Assembly: GCA_046049865.1 (NCBI GenBank)
Contig: JBJOQO010000006.1
Coordinates: 26,398-90,397, forward strand
DNA length: 64,000 nucleotides
Direction of reading: 5' to 3'
Source: JANPCX01 sp046049865
GTDB lineage: Bacteria > Pseudomonadota > Gammaproteobacteria > Burkholderiales > Burkholderiaceae_C
The notes under the pieces were generated by a model. It searched no databases, was not told the DNA's origin, and was given only the letters and a program-made list of their open reading frames with translations. The translations under genes and the position numbers were made by a program. Below, one piece after another: positions 19,033-27,216 of the stretch. The stretch's first letter is position 1. The number at the start of each line of letters is the position of its first letter.

Positions 19033-19577
19033 CAAGTTCTTTCAAAAAAAAACAGCACGCCCCTGGCCTGCGCAGCTCACTACAGAGCACGCAAACCAAA
19101 GTCATGCTCGACCGGCCTCGTTATTCAAAGAACGAGGCTTGTGGCCAAGAGGTATCGCCAGAGAAAGATTCGACCCCACGGGGCCCGAGCCAGGTGGCCA
19201 AGGGCAAGAGATGGAATGCCGAGAACAGTCAAAGCGACGGCATCGCCGCCAACCATTCCCGCATGCTGAATCTCAAGGTGAGAACAGCGTGGGTATCAAA
19301 ACAGCCACACCTTTTGCTGCGCGTTGACGAACAACAGCAGCGCGGTGGGAGACTCGATGAGGTCAGAGGGGATGAACGAAACGTTGCGATTTTTTAGATC
19401 AAAACAGCAACGGAGCTGGCATTGTAGGCGAGTTCGGGTTTTTACGGGGGATTTTTTAAGGACGCTTACATGGATGCACCCATGAAAGCATCCTTGAGGA
19501 GGCAAAAGGCAACCCCCTTCCTCCTCATCGGAGGTTAATCAGCGTATGTTGGTGACGCGTTGAAAATCCCCGGCACA
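19033..19577 (-). other. Gene-free stretch of about 545 bases: probable rhlE leader
   Basis: I find no convincing coding frame here. Read on the minus strand it is the region upstream of the helicase gene and downstream of DUF3422. It holds a clear hairpin, GCCTCGTT/AACGAGGC with an 8-base loop at 19115-19138, and a run of T just before the GAAAGAAC ribosome-binding site. Smaller inverted repeats lie at 19471-19492 (GGATGC/GCATCC) and around 19520-19534 (CCTCC/GGAGG), near the end of the DUF3422 gene. Long structured leaders are common on cold-responsive RNA helicase genes. That this is one is inferred. Confidence 0.4.
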
Positions 19578-20948
19578 TCAGACGGACGAGTGTGGATGCG
19601 CATGTTTTGCGAGGCCCCCTTTCGCCGACATTGTTGGCCTCGCGCGATTGGAATCCCTGTCACCAAAAACCCGTTTGTGCAGCCGCCGCAACGACCACCA
19701 CACCGCCCCAGCCACCAGTGGAATCGCCACGGCAGACGTGGCCTCAGAACTCCAGGGCCAGCCCCAATAGGAGGCACCTTTGGCCAGGTAGCTCACCAAA
19801 CCCACGATGTAGTAGGTGATGGCGGCGACGGACAAACCTTCCACCGTGGCCTGCAGTTTCAGCTGCAGGTCCTGGCGGCTGTTCATGGCGGTCAAGAGGG
19901 CTTGGCTGCTTTGCTGCTGCTCGATTTCTACCCGGGTGCGCAACAAGTTGCTGATGCGCGAGACCCGTTGCGACAACGAGTCCTGCCGTCGGCTGGACCA
20001 CTCGCAGGTGCTGCGCACAGGGCTCAAACGGCGGTCCATGAACTCGCGTATGGTTTGCATGGTGCCTATGGGCGTCTCGCCCAAACTGGCAATGCGTTTG
20101 TCAATCAACTCAAAATAAGCCGCGCTGGCGGAGAAGCGCGAGTGCGTGGCCGCATGTTGACTCTCCACCTGCCCGGCCAAGCGGGTCAGCCTGTCCAGCA
20201 GCAAAGGCTCTTCGTCACGAATGGCCGAGCTGATGGCACCGGCCAGTTCGGCCAGTTCGCGCTCGGCAGACGCCAGCACCGCAGACGCATCACGCGCCGC
20301 AGGCAGCCCCAGCAGCGCCGCCATGCGGTAGGTTTCGATTTCAAGCAGACTTTGAACCAAGCGGCCCAGACGCCGGGGACTCATCTCCCTCACCAGCAAC
20401 ACCGAGCGTGAAAACCCGTCGGCATGCACCGCAAAATCGGTGTACACATCTGCGGACTCGTCCACGACGCTGGAAGCGACCAGGGTATCTTCGTTCAATA
20501 CTTTGCGTATCCACGGCCCGCTGTCCCTCAAGGCAGCGGCCAAGGCCCACACATGCATGCTGCACAGACACCTCCCGGGCAACTCTTCAAACCATTGCTG
20601 CGGCACAAAATCCACGGCCAGGTCAGGCTCGCGGTCAGGCAAAGATGTCAACGTCAGGGGATGCAAGAAAGTCCAGGTCACAAACTCGGTGTGCAGCTCC
20701 CAGCGCAGGCGAAATGCACCAAAGTCCATGCGCACATGCGTCGAGTCTGCATCGAGATGGGGCATGTGATGGTCGCGGGCCAACTGCGCCAAATGCGCGC
20801 GGCTTGCATCCCGCTCTGCCGCGTCACACGCCATGACGACATGGGAAATACTCAAAGGCACGCCCATGGGTTCGGGCGGGCGGGCATGCACCTCGTTGTG
20901 CAAGGCAATGCGCTGTGGGTGTTGTGGCAAGTGGAGATGTGATTTCAT
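19578..20948 (-). CDS. DUF3422 family protein
   Basis: The product has 456 residues from the ATG at 20946-20948 (MKSHLHLPQHPQR); an earlier in-frame start at 20996 is not family-like. The opening QRIALHNEVHARPPEPM and the RWELHTEFVTWTF segment are hallmarks of DUF3422, a membrane-anchored family of unknown function. The middle is helical (about 240-360), with a VESQHAATHSRFSASAAYFELIDKRI segment. Near the C-terminus are two hydrophobic spans (VAAITYYIVGLVSYLAKGA and TSAVAIPLVAGAVWWSL). The layout suggests a large cytoplasmic domain held at the inner membrane. It may be read together with the upstream minus-strand gene. Confidence 0.82.
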   Translation of the reverse strand: MKSHLHLPQHPQRIALHNEVHARPPEPMGVPLSISHVVMACDAAERDASRAHLAQLARDHHMPHLDADSTHVRMDFGAFRLRWELHTEFVTWTFLHPLTLTSLPDREPDLAVDFVPQQWFEELPGRCLCSMHVWALAAALRDSGPWIRKVLNEDTLVASSVVDESADVYTDFAVHADGFSRSVLLVREMSPRRLGRLVQSLLEIETYRMAALLGLPAARDASAVLASAERELAELAGAISSAIRDEEPLLLDRLTRLAGQVESQHAATHSRFSASAAYFELIDKRIASLGETPIGTMQTIREFMDRRLSPVRSTCEWSSRRQDSLSQRVSRISNLLRTRVEIEQQQSSQALLTAMNSRQDLQLKLQATVEGLSVAAITYYIVGLVSYLAKGASYWGWPWSSEATSAVAIPLVAGAVWWSLRRLHKRVFGDRDSNRARPTMSAKGGLAKHAHPHSSV

Positions 20949-21113
20949 TGGCAGCAGCGTACCGCATTGAAGTTTCAACAGTGGCAGAGCAAGCAAAATT
21001 TGCGCCTACTCATAGGTGGAAACAATTTTTGCTTGATGGGCTGACGCCTGCAAGCGCACAGCGCATTCTCGGAGTACAGGAGGCGAGGCTTGGTAGCTCC
21101 GAACGTTCAGCGC

Positions 21114-22010
21114 CTACCGAGCGTTTCCTGTCAGGTAGGTCTTACCGAGTGCAACCATTCCTGAATTTCTAGAAACAAGCTTCTCTCGAACATCGTCCCA
21201 ATCCAGGAACAGCGGCAAGGACTCCTGCTGACCGTCGGGGTCGAACCTGAATGCAGTGAGTCCGATAGTTGCTCCGTCGTTCTCCTTCTCGTACCTGGAG
21301 ATTTGGGCATCTACCAGTTGCCGCGACCTCGAGACACGATCGGCAACATGCCTACGCACAAGCATGTGGAGGTTGCCTATGCATTGCATGTACTCGCGCA
21401 TTGCAAGCGTCAGCACAACTTCCGCAGGCATTTCGTCAAGAATCTTCTTCTTGAATCCGCCATCCATTGCTAGGTAACGTCGCTCAGCGAATGGTTGAAC
21501 TGAAATCTCCATGGCTCGCTCACCACCTTCGCCGATCCATTTACGGACATGCCTCATGCGATGAACCGCGAGCCCGCAGTGCTGAACATGATTGCGCAGC
21601 GCGTCCAAAAAGCGGTAACTAAAAAATCCGTCGTAATGCTCACTGGTACGCAACTTGAACTCATGTCGAGCCCTATCTGGATATTCAGCGCAATCTGCTA
21701 AGCGCTGTGGAGCTTGATCCAGGTAGAGCCGCGTTGTGGTGAGCAAGTTGACCACGCGCCGATTGATCGTAGAGCGAAGCTCGAATAGATCTTGATATTC
21801 GTTGATATCTCGAACTGCGGCGCGAGCTGCAGCGGAGAGCAATTCCTCCTCGACCTCGACGTAGTTGCCGATAAGCAAGTCATACGATTCCTCCAGAGCA
21901 AAAGCTGCCGCAAGCACGATCCTAGCTTCCGCGAGCTCTTTAAACTGCTCTTCCGTAATAGGCAATTCAGGTGCATTGCCGATGATGTTCTTTCGAATGT
22001 ATGGGGTCAT
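21114..22010 (-). CDS. Orphan helical protein with HEPN-like RNxxxH motif
   Basis: I do not recognise a named family for this 298-residue protein (ATG at 22008-22010). It appears almost wholly alpha-helical, with no signal peptide, membrane span or zinc motif. Residues 133-150 read RFLDALRNHVQHCGLAVH. The Arg139-Asn140-x-x-x-His144 pattern in an amphipathic helix is the R-N-x3-H signature of HEPN ribonuclease domains found in toxins and antiviral effectors. The coding sequence is clearly less G+C-rich (about half in the line I counted) than the flanking genes and uses A/T-ending codons more freely. It sits alone between orn and DUF3422. Gene reality is likely; the ribonuclease idea rests on one motif. 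Confidence 0.6.
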   Translation of the reverse strand: MTPYIRKNIIGNAPELPITEEQFKELAEARIVLAAAFALEESYDLLIGNYVEVEEELLSAAARAAVRDINEYQDLFELRSTINRRVVNLLTTTRLYLDQAPQRLADCAEYPDRARHEFKLRTSEHYDGFFSYRFLDALRNHVQHCGLAVHRMRHVRKWIGEGGERAMEISVQPFAERRYLAMDGGFKKKILDEMPAEVVLTLAMREYMQCIGNLHMLVRRHVADRVSRSRQLVDAQISRYEKENDGATIGLTAFRFDPDGQQESLPLFLDWDDVREKLVSRNSGMVALGKTYLTGNAR

Positions 22011-22116
22011 GACGTCCAACGTTTGACACTAACGGCTCTGGCCAGCATGCTCGAGAAATATGAGACAAGCCTTTTCTATCGCTCCCACTCCTCCTGCCCG
22101 CACCGACACCCCACCC

Positions 22117-22674
22117 TCACTTCGCCAAAAAATGCTCCCGGTAATAAACCAGCTCATCGATCGACTCTTGAATGTCCGCCAGCGCCGTGTGCGCCTGCGC
22201 CTTCTTGAAACCCGCGAGGATGTCCGGCTTCCAGCGTTTGGCCAGTTCTTTGAGCGTGCTCACATCCAGGTTCCGGTAGTGGAAGAAGTCCTCCAACTTG
22301 GGCATGGTTTTGGCGAGGAAGCGGCGGTCTTGGCAAATGCTGTTGCCGCACATGGGTGACTTGCCAGCGGGCACATAGGTTTTCAGGAATTCGATCACCT
22401 GCTCCTGCGCGGACTCTTCGTTCACGGTGGAGGCTTTGACGCGGTCGATCAGCCCGCTTTTGCCGTGGGTGCCTTTGTTCCAGGCGTCCATCGCATCCAA
22501 AGTGGCATCGCTCTGGTGAATGGCGAACACCGGGCCTTCGACGCGCACTTGCAGTTGGGGGTCGGTCACCACCACGGCAATTTCAATGATGCGATCGGTC
22601 TCGGGATAGAGGCCGGTCATTTCCAGGTCGATCCAAATGAGGTTGTCGTCGCTGCGCGCCAAGGGGGTGGTCAT
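22117..22674 (-). CDS. orn: Oligoribonuclease
   Basis: The 185-residue DEDDh 3'-5' exonuclease degrades di- to penta-nucleotides at the last step of RNA decay and also clears pGpG from cyclic-di-GMP turnover. The DEDD residues are visible: Asp17/Glu19 in LIWIDLEMTGL, Asp near CGNSICQDRRF, and the ExoIII His/Asp in AQAHTALADIQESI. The length and start (MTTPLARSDDNLIWIDLEMT) match the family. In many related genomes orn lies next to the M48 peptidase gene. Here that gene is about 9 kb away on the other side of the hut locus. Confidence 0.95.
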   Translation of the reverse strand: MTTPLARSDDNLIWIDLEMTGLYPETDRIIEIAVVVTDPQLQVRVEGPVFAIHQSDATLDAMDAWNKGTHGKSGLIDRVKASTVNEESAQEQVIEFLKTYVPAGKSPMCGNSICQDRRFLAKTMPKLEDFFHYRNLDVSTLKELAKRWKPDILAGFKKAQAHTALADIQESIDELVYYREHFLAK

Positions 22675-22808
22675 AGGGGACTGCTTTCAATCAGGAAGTG
22701 CTTTTGGGAATGCGCATTGTCTCAGGGCGCAAGTTGCGGTGACTTCCCACGTCGCGGGTTGGCGTGGCGCGGGCTGTGAGCTCGCTACCTCACGCCAATC
22801 CCTCGCAT

Positions 22809-24359
22809 CTATACAGGCACCCACAGGGTGGGCAGCCCTGGCAAGCCACGCAGGTGGCTGGCCAGGCTGCCGTCGAACACCAAGGTGGTCGCATGTTCCA
22901 TGTCGGGGGCGAGGTAGCGGTCCGTCATCATCGATGGCACTTGCTGGCGCAGCAAAGCGTGCACGGCTTCGAGTGGCGCCGAGCTGCGCAGCGGACGCAG
23001 GAATTCGATGCCCTGCGCCGCGGCCAGCAACTCAATGCCTAGGATGCGGGCGGTGTTGTCGATCATGGCGTTCAGGCGGCGGGCGGCAAAGGTGGCCATC
23101 GACACATGGTCTTCCTGGTTGGCGCTGGTGGGCAGGCTGTCGACGCTGGCGGGATGGGCCAGCGATTTGTTTTCGGAGGCCAGCGACGCCGCAGTGACGT
23201 GGGCAATCATGAAGCCGCTGTTCAAACCCGCGTCGCTCGACAGGAAAGGCGGCAGCTTGGACACGCCGCTGTCGATCAGCATCGCGATGCGGCGTTCTGC
23301 GATGGCCCCCACCTCGGCAATGGCCACGGCCATGGCATCGGCGGCGAGCGCCACCGGTTCGGCGTGGAAGTTGCCGCCGGAGACGAGTTCACCCGCTGCA
23401 CCATTCAAGCCCGTGAACACCAGCGGGTTGTCGGTGACGGCATTGGCCTCGATGAGCAACACCTTGGCGGCGTGGCGCAGTTGGTCGAGGCAGGCACCCA
23501 CCACCTGGGGCTGGCAGCGCAGGCAGTAGGGGTCCTGCACGCGGTCGTCGCCATCCAGGTGAGAGCGGCGGATCTCGCTGCCCGCCAGCAAGGCACGGTA
23601 GTACTGCGCCACGTCGATCTGCCCTGGCTGGCCGCGAAGCAGGTGGATGCGCGTATCGAAGGGGCCGTCGCTGCCGCGTGCGGCGTCCACCGTCAGTGCG
23701 CCCACCACCAGCGCAGCTTCGAGCACAGATTCGAAGCGCAGCAGTGCGTGCAATGCCAGGGCGGTCGAGGTCTGGGTGCCGTTGATCAGTGCGAGGCCTT
23801 CCTTCGCGGCCAACTTCAACGGCTGGATGCCCGCGGCCCGCAGCAAGGGCAAGGCGGGCCGGCGCTGCCCATCCACATTCATGTCGCCTTCGCCTAGCAG
23901 CGCCAGCGTCATGTGGGCCAGCGGCGCCAGGTCGCCCGACGCCCCGACCGAGCCTTGCGATGGCACCCAGGGCACCAGCCCGGCGTTGTGCACGGCCAGC
24001 AGCGTGTCCACCACCACCTGACGCACACCGGAGTGGCCGCGTGCCAGGCTCGCCGCTTTGAGTGCGAGCATCAAGCGCAGCACCGGTGCGGGCAAGGGCT
24101 CGCCCATGCCGACGCTGTGCGAGCGGATCAGGTTGAGCTGCAGCGTGTCGAGCTGTTCCTGGCTGATGCGCTGATTGGCCAGTTTGCCGAAACCGGTGTT
24201 GACGCCATAGACCGGCGCATCACCCTGAGCCGCCTGCTGCACGACAGCGGCGCTGGCTTCGATGCCCGCGCGGGCGCTGTCGTCGAGCGTCAAGGGAGTG
24301 AGCGTTCGGTGGATGGCTTGCAGGTCGTCCAGGGTGAGGTGGCCGGGCAGGAGGTTCAT
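22809..24359 (-). CDS. hutH: Histidine ammonia-lyase
   Basis: The 516-residue enzyme catalyses the first step of histidine breakdown, removing ammonia to give urocanate. The Ala140-Ser141-Gly142 triplet in QGSVGASGDLAPLAHM cyclises to the MIO cofactor. Tyr51 in PVYGVNTGFGKL is the conserved catalytic-loop tyrosine of the family, and further conserved segments are IEANAVTDNPLVF and the late NQEDHVSMATFAARR. Full length for the family. It lies 88 bases downstream of hutU on the same strand and is probably co-transcribed with it from the divergent hut promoter. Confidence 0.97.
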   Translation of the reverse strand: MNLLPGHLTLDDLQAIHRTLTPLTLDDSARAGIEASAAVVQQAAQGDAPVYGVNTGFGKLANQRISQEQLDTLQLNLIRSHSVGMGEPLPAPVLRLMLALKAASLARGHSGVRQVVVDTLLAVHNAGLVPWVPSQGSVGASGDLAPLAHMTLALLGEGDMNVDGQRRPALPLLRAAGIQPLKLAAKEGLALINGTQTSTALALHALLRFESVLEAALVVGALTVDAARGSDGPFDTRIHLLRGQPGQIDVAQYYRALLAGSEIRRSHLDGDDRVQDPYCLRCQPQVVGACLDQLRHAAKVLLIEANAVTDNPLVFTGLNGAAGELVSGGNFHAEPVALAADAMAVAIAEVGAIAERRIAMLIDSGVSKLPPFLSSDAGLNSGFMIAHVTAASLASENKSLAHPASVDSLPTSANQEDHVSMATFAARRLNAMIDNTARILGIELLAAAQGIEFLRPLRSSAPLEAVHALLRQQVPSMMTDRYLAPDMEHATTLVFDGSLASHLRGLPGLPTLWVPV

Positions 24360-24447
24360 GGGTTGGTCTTTCTTGTTACTGTGGTTTGAAGGGTGGGTCA
24401 GGGTTCAAGCGTGGGTTGTTCCTGGATTGGGGGAAGGCTGACGGCCC

Positions 24448-26136
24448 TCACCCCACCATCGGCAAATTCAAGCCTTGCTCCCGCGCACAAGCCACCGCTT
24501 CTTCATAGCCCGCATCGGCATGCCGCATCACGCCGGTGCCCGGGTCGTTCCACAACACGCGCTCAATGCGACGATCCGCTTCGACCGTGCCATCGCAGAC
24601 GATGACCACACCGGAATGTTGCGAGTAGCCCATGCCGACGCCACCGCCGTGGTGCAGCGACACCCAGGTGGCGCCGCCTGCGGTGTTGAGCAAGGCGTTG
24701 AGCAGCGGCCAGTCGGAAACAGCGTCGGAGCCGTCCTTCATGGCCTCGGTTTCGCGGTTGGGCGATGCGACCGAACCAGAGTCGAGGTGATCGCGACCAA
24801 TGACGATGGGTGCCTTCAACTCACCCGTGCGCACCATCTCATTGAAAGCCAGGCCGGCGCGGTGGCGCTCGCCCAGGCCTATCCAGCAGATGCGCGCCGG
24901 CAGGCCCTGGAAGGCAATGCGCTCGCCGGCCATGTCGAGCCAGCGGTGCAGGTGGGCGTCCTCGGGAAAAAGCTGCTTCATCTTCGCATCGGTCTTGCGG
25001 ATGTCTTCAGGGTCACCACTGAGCGCCACCCAGCGGAACGGGCCCTTGCCACGGCAGAACAGCGGGCGCACATAAGCCGGCACGAAACCGGGGAAGGCAA
25101 AGGCGTTGTCCACGCCCTGGTCCTTGGCCACCTGGCGGATGTTGTTGCCATAGTCCACCGTGGGAATGCCCAGAGCCTGCAAACCCAGCATGGCCTGAAC
25201 GTGGGCGGCGCAGCCTTTGGCGGCGGCGACGCGTAAGGCGGCGTGCTGTGCCGGATCTTGCTGGGCCGCGTGCCATTGCGCCACAGTCCAGCCCGCAGGC
25301 AGGTAGCCATGGACCAGGTCGTGGGCGGAGGTCTGGTCCGTCACCAGATCAGGACGGATGCCGCCTGCCTGCGCACGGCGCAGGATCTCGGGCAGGATCT
25401 CCGCGGCATTGCCCAGCAAGGCCACCGAGATGGCCCGCTGTTCTTGGGCGTAGCGCTGCATGCGTGCCAGCGCATCGTCCAGGTCGCTCGCTTGTTCATC
25501 CACGTAGCGGGTTTTCAGTCGGAAGTCGATGCGGGACTGCTGGCACTCGATGGTCAATGACGATGCACCGGAAAAACTGGCGGCCAAAGGCTGAGCGCCA
25601 CCCATGCCACCCAAGCCCGCGGTGAGAATCCAACGCCCGGCCATGCTTCCTGCGAAATGTTGCTTGGCGGCCTCCACAAAAGTCTCGTAGGTGCCTTGCA
25701 CGATGCCCTGGCTGCCGATGTAGATCCACGAGCCTGCCGTCATCTGGCCGTACATCATCAAGCCCTTGCGGTCGAGTTCGTCGAAATGCTCCCAGGTGGC
25801 CCATTTGGGCACCAGGTTGGAGTTGGCGATCAGCACGCGTGGGGCGTCCGCATGGGTGCGGAAAACCCCCACCGGTTTGCCCGATTGCACCAGCAGCGTC
25901 TCGTCTTCCTTCAGGTTACGCAGGCTTTGCAGGATGGCCTCGAAGCAGTCCCAATTGCGTGCCGCCTTTCCGATGCCGCCGTAGACCACCAGGGCCTGCG
26001 GGTTCTCGGCCACTTCGGGGTCCAGGTTGTTCTGCAACATGCGGTAAGCGGCTTCGATCAGCCAGTTGCGGCAGCTCAGTTCGGTGCCACGCGGGGCTCG
26101 CACGGTGCGGGGTTGGGCGGATGGGGAGGTGGTCAT
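24448..26136 (-). CDS. hutU: Urocanate hydratase
   Basis: The product has 562 residues from the ATG at 26134-26136, which has GAGAAGA just upstream; the open frame runs 21 codons further but that part is not conserved. Urocanase converts urocanate to 4-imidazolone-5-propionate with tightly bound NAD+. Conserved stretches include LVVYGGIGKAARNWDCFEAI, ANSNLVPKW, GRWILTAGLGGMGGAQPLAA (the nucleotide-binding Gly-rich loop) and, late in the chain, WVSLHHGGGVGMGYSQHSG. It is divergent from hutC, with a 342-base intergenic region holding repeats and the operator. Confidence 0.97.
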   Translation of the reverse strand: MTTSPSAQPRTVRAPRGTELSCRNWLIEAAYRMLQNNLDPEVAENPQALVVYGGIGKAARNWDCFEAILQSLRNLKEDETLLVQSGKPVGVFRTHADAPRVLIANSNLVPKWATWEHFDELDRKGLMMYGQMTAGSWIYIGSQGIVQGTYETFVEAAKQHFAGSMAGRWILTAGLGGMGGAQPLAASFSGASSLTIECQQSRIDFRLKTRYVDEQASDLDDALARMQRYAQEQRAISVALLGNAAEILPEILRRAQAGGIRPDLVTDQTSAHDLVHGYLPAGWTVAQWHAAQQDPAQHAALRVAAAKGCAAHVQAMLGLQALGIPTVDYGNNIRQVAKDQGVDNAFAFPGFVPAYVRPLFCRGKGPFRWVALSGDPEDIRKTDAKMKQLFPEDAHLHRWLDMAGERIAFQGLPARICWIGLGERHRAGLAFNEMVRTGELKAPIVIGRDHLDSGSVASPNRETEAMKDGSDAVSDWPLLNALLNTAGGATWVSLHHGGGVGMGYSQHSGVVIVCDGTVEADRRIERVLWNDPGTGVMRHADAGYEEAVACAREQGLNLPMVG

Positions 26137-26188
26137 GGTCTTCTCACTGGCAGTTGAAGGGTGATCTGAGCTTCGGCCTGTTTTCATC

Positions 26189-26286
26189 CGCCCCCTCACC
26201 CCAACCCTCTCCCCCGGGTACAGGGGAGAGGGAGATTCGCGTTGGCCCCCTCTCCCGCTCGCGGGAGGGGGTTAGGGGCGAAGCGG
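26189..26286. repeat. Imperfect double-hairpin intergenic repeat
   Basis: Two C/T-rich hairpins lie in tandem. The first is CCCTCTCCCC paired with GGGGAGAGGG (26205-26214 with 26223-26232). The second is CCCTCTCCCGC paired with a GCGGGAG-GGGG arm ending near 26272. The CCCTCACCCCAACCCTCTCCCC opening and the closing GGGTTAGGGGCG are complementary, so the whole block can also fold end to end. Blocks of this kind are dispersed intergenic repeats in many beta- and gammaproteobacteria. It lies in the likely leader of hutU. Confidence 0.75.
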
Positions 26287-26292
26287 GGCTTT

Positions 26293-26340
26293 CAAACCGC
26301 ATGCGGTTTGCCCGCGCAGCAGCTTGGGCTTGCAAGCCCA
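26293..26340. repeat. Two perfect palindromes in the hut intergenic region
   Basis: Positions 26293-26310 are an 18-base perfect palindrome (CAAACCGCATGCGGTTTG). Positions 26325-26340 are a 16-base perfect palindrome (TGGGCTTGCAAGCCCA). They directly follow the double-hairpin repeat and have no coding frame. They could be protein-binding sites or part of the repeat family. Confidence 0.7.
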
Positions 26341-26436
26341 GGTGCGCACTGCAAGTGAGGGTTGACGCGAAACTCCGATGCAGCAATGGATGAACTCGGG
26401 ATAAAACAACGCAGCAAAGATTCAGAAACAGGACGC

Positions 26437-26465
26437 AATGTACTTGTCTATACAAGTCTATGCAA
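26437..26465 (-). promoter_or_regulatory. Putative hutUH promoter with HutC operator in the spacer
   Basis: On the minus strand TTGCAT (26460-26465) and TACATT (26437-26442) are separated by 17 bases, a good sigma-70 spacing. The spacer holds ACTTGT-CTAT-ACAAGT (26442-26457), a near-perfect inverted repeat, with a further half-site GCAAGT at 26462-26467. HutC repressors of the GntR family bind CTTGT-N4-ACAAG-like palindromes and are released by urocanate. The site ends only about 20 bases before the hutC ATG, so it can also control hutCDIGF. Confidence 0.65.
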
Positions 26466-26478
26466 GTACCATTAGTCC

Positions 26479-27216
26479 ATGCCCTCTTCTTCACGCCGAT
26501 CAACCGCGCTTGCACCCGCTCTTGCCCCATTCGCCCGCGTCAAACTGCATTTGAAGAACGAACTCTCCCGGGGCCGCTGGCCCGTGGGCGAATTGATGCC
26601 GTCCGAGGCCGAATTGGTCGCTCAGTTCCAGGTCAGCCGCATGACGGTCAACCGCGCGCTGCGCGAGTTGCAGGCCGAGGGGCTGGTGGAACGCGTCCAG
26701 GGCGTGGGCACCTTCGCCGCGCCGCTGCATCGGGTGTCGTCCACGCTGACCATCCGCGATCTGCAGGAGGAAATCGCCGCACGCGGCCACCAACACCGTG
26801 CCGAAGTGCACCTGGCGCGGCAGGAAGCCGCCACCGAGGGCCTGGCGCAGCGACTGGGCTTGGCGGCGGGCGCGCCGGTGTTCCACACGCTCATCGTCCA
26901 CCACGAAAACGGTGTGCCGCTGCAGTGCGAAGACCGCTATGTGAACCCGGCCTGCGCGCCCGACTACCTGGCGGTGGACTTCACCCAGACCACGCCCACC
27001 CACTACCTGTTGCAGGTGGCGCCGCTGTGGGAGGCGCAGTACTCCATCGAAGCGAGCAACCCCACACCACAGGAGGCGCGGCTGCTGGGCCTGAAGGCCC
27101 ATGACCCGTGCCTGGTCATCGTGCGTCGCACGGTCAGTCGCGGCATTCCCATCACACTGGCCCGCTTGGTGCACCCCGGCGCACGCTATCAACTTGAGGG
27201 GCAGTTCTCGCCATGA
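26479..27216 (+). CDS. hutC: Histidine-utilisation repressor (GntR family, HutC)
   Basis: The 245-residue protein has an N-terminal GntR winged helix-turn-helix (about 20-88: ELMPSEAELVAQFQVSRMTVNRALRELQAEGLVERVQGVGTF) and a C-terminal UTRA effector domain (about 100-240, with the family segments FHTLIVHHENGVPLQCEDRYVNP and LVIVRRTVSRGIPITLARLVHPG). HutC represses hut genes and responds to urocanate. The gene lies directly behind a HutC-type operator and is the first gene of the rightward hut operon. hutD starts in its last four bases. Confidence 0.95.
   Translation: MPSSSRRSTALAPALAPFARVKLHLKNELSRGRWPVGELMPSEAELVAQFQVSRMTVNRALRELQAEGLVERVQGVGTFAAPLHRVSSTLTIRDLQEEIAARGHQHRAEVHLARQEAATEGLAQRLGLAAGAPVFHTLIVHHENGVPLQCEDRYVNPACAPDYLAVDFTQTTPTHYLLQVAPLWEAQYSIEASNPTPQEARLLGLKAHDPCLVIVRRTVSRGIPITLARLVHPGARYQLEGQFSP

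Noticed and set aside
20949..21113. Possible insertion-sequence remnant beside the RNxxxH orphan gene.
   Set aside because: I could not find inverted ends, a direct repeat or a transposase fragment in this gap.
26189..26340. Repeat cluster as a CRISPR array.
   Set aside because: The units are palindromes of different sequence without regular spacers, and there are no cas genes.
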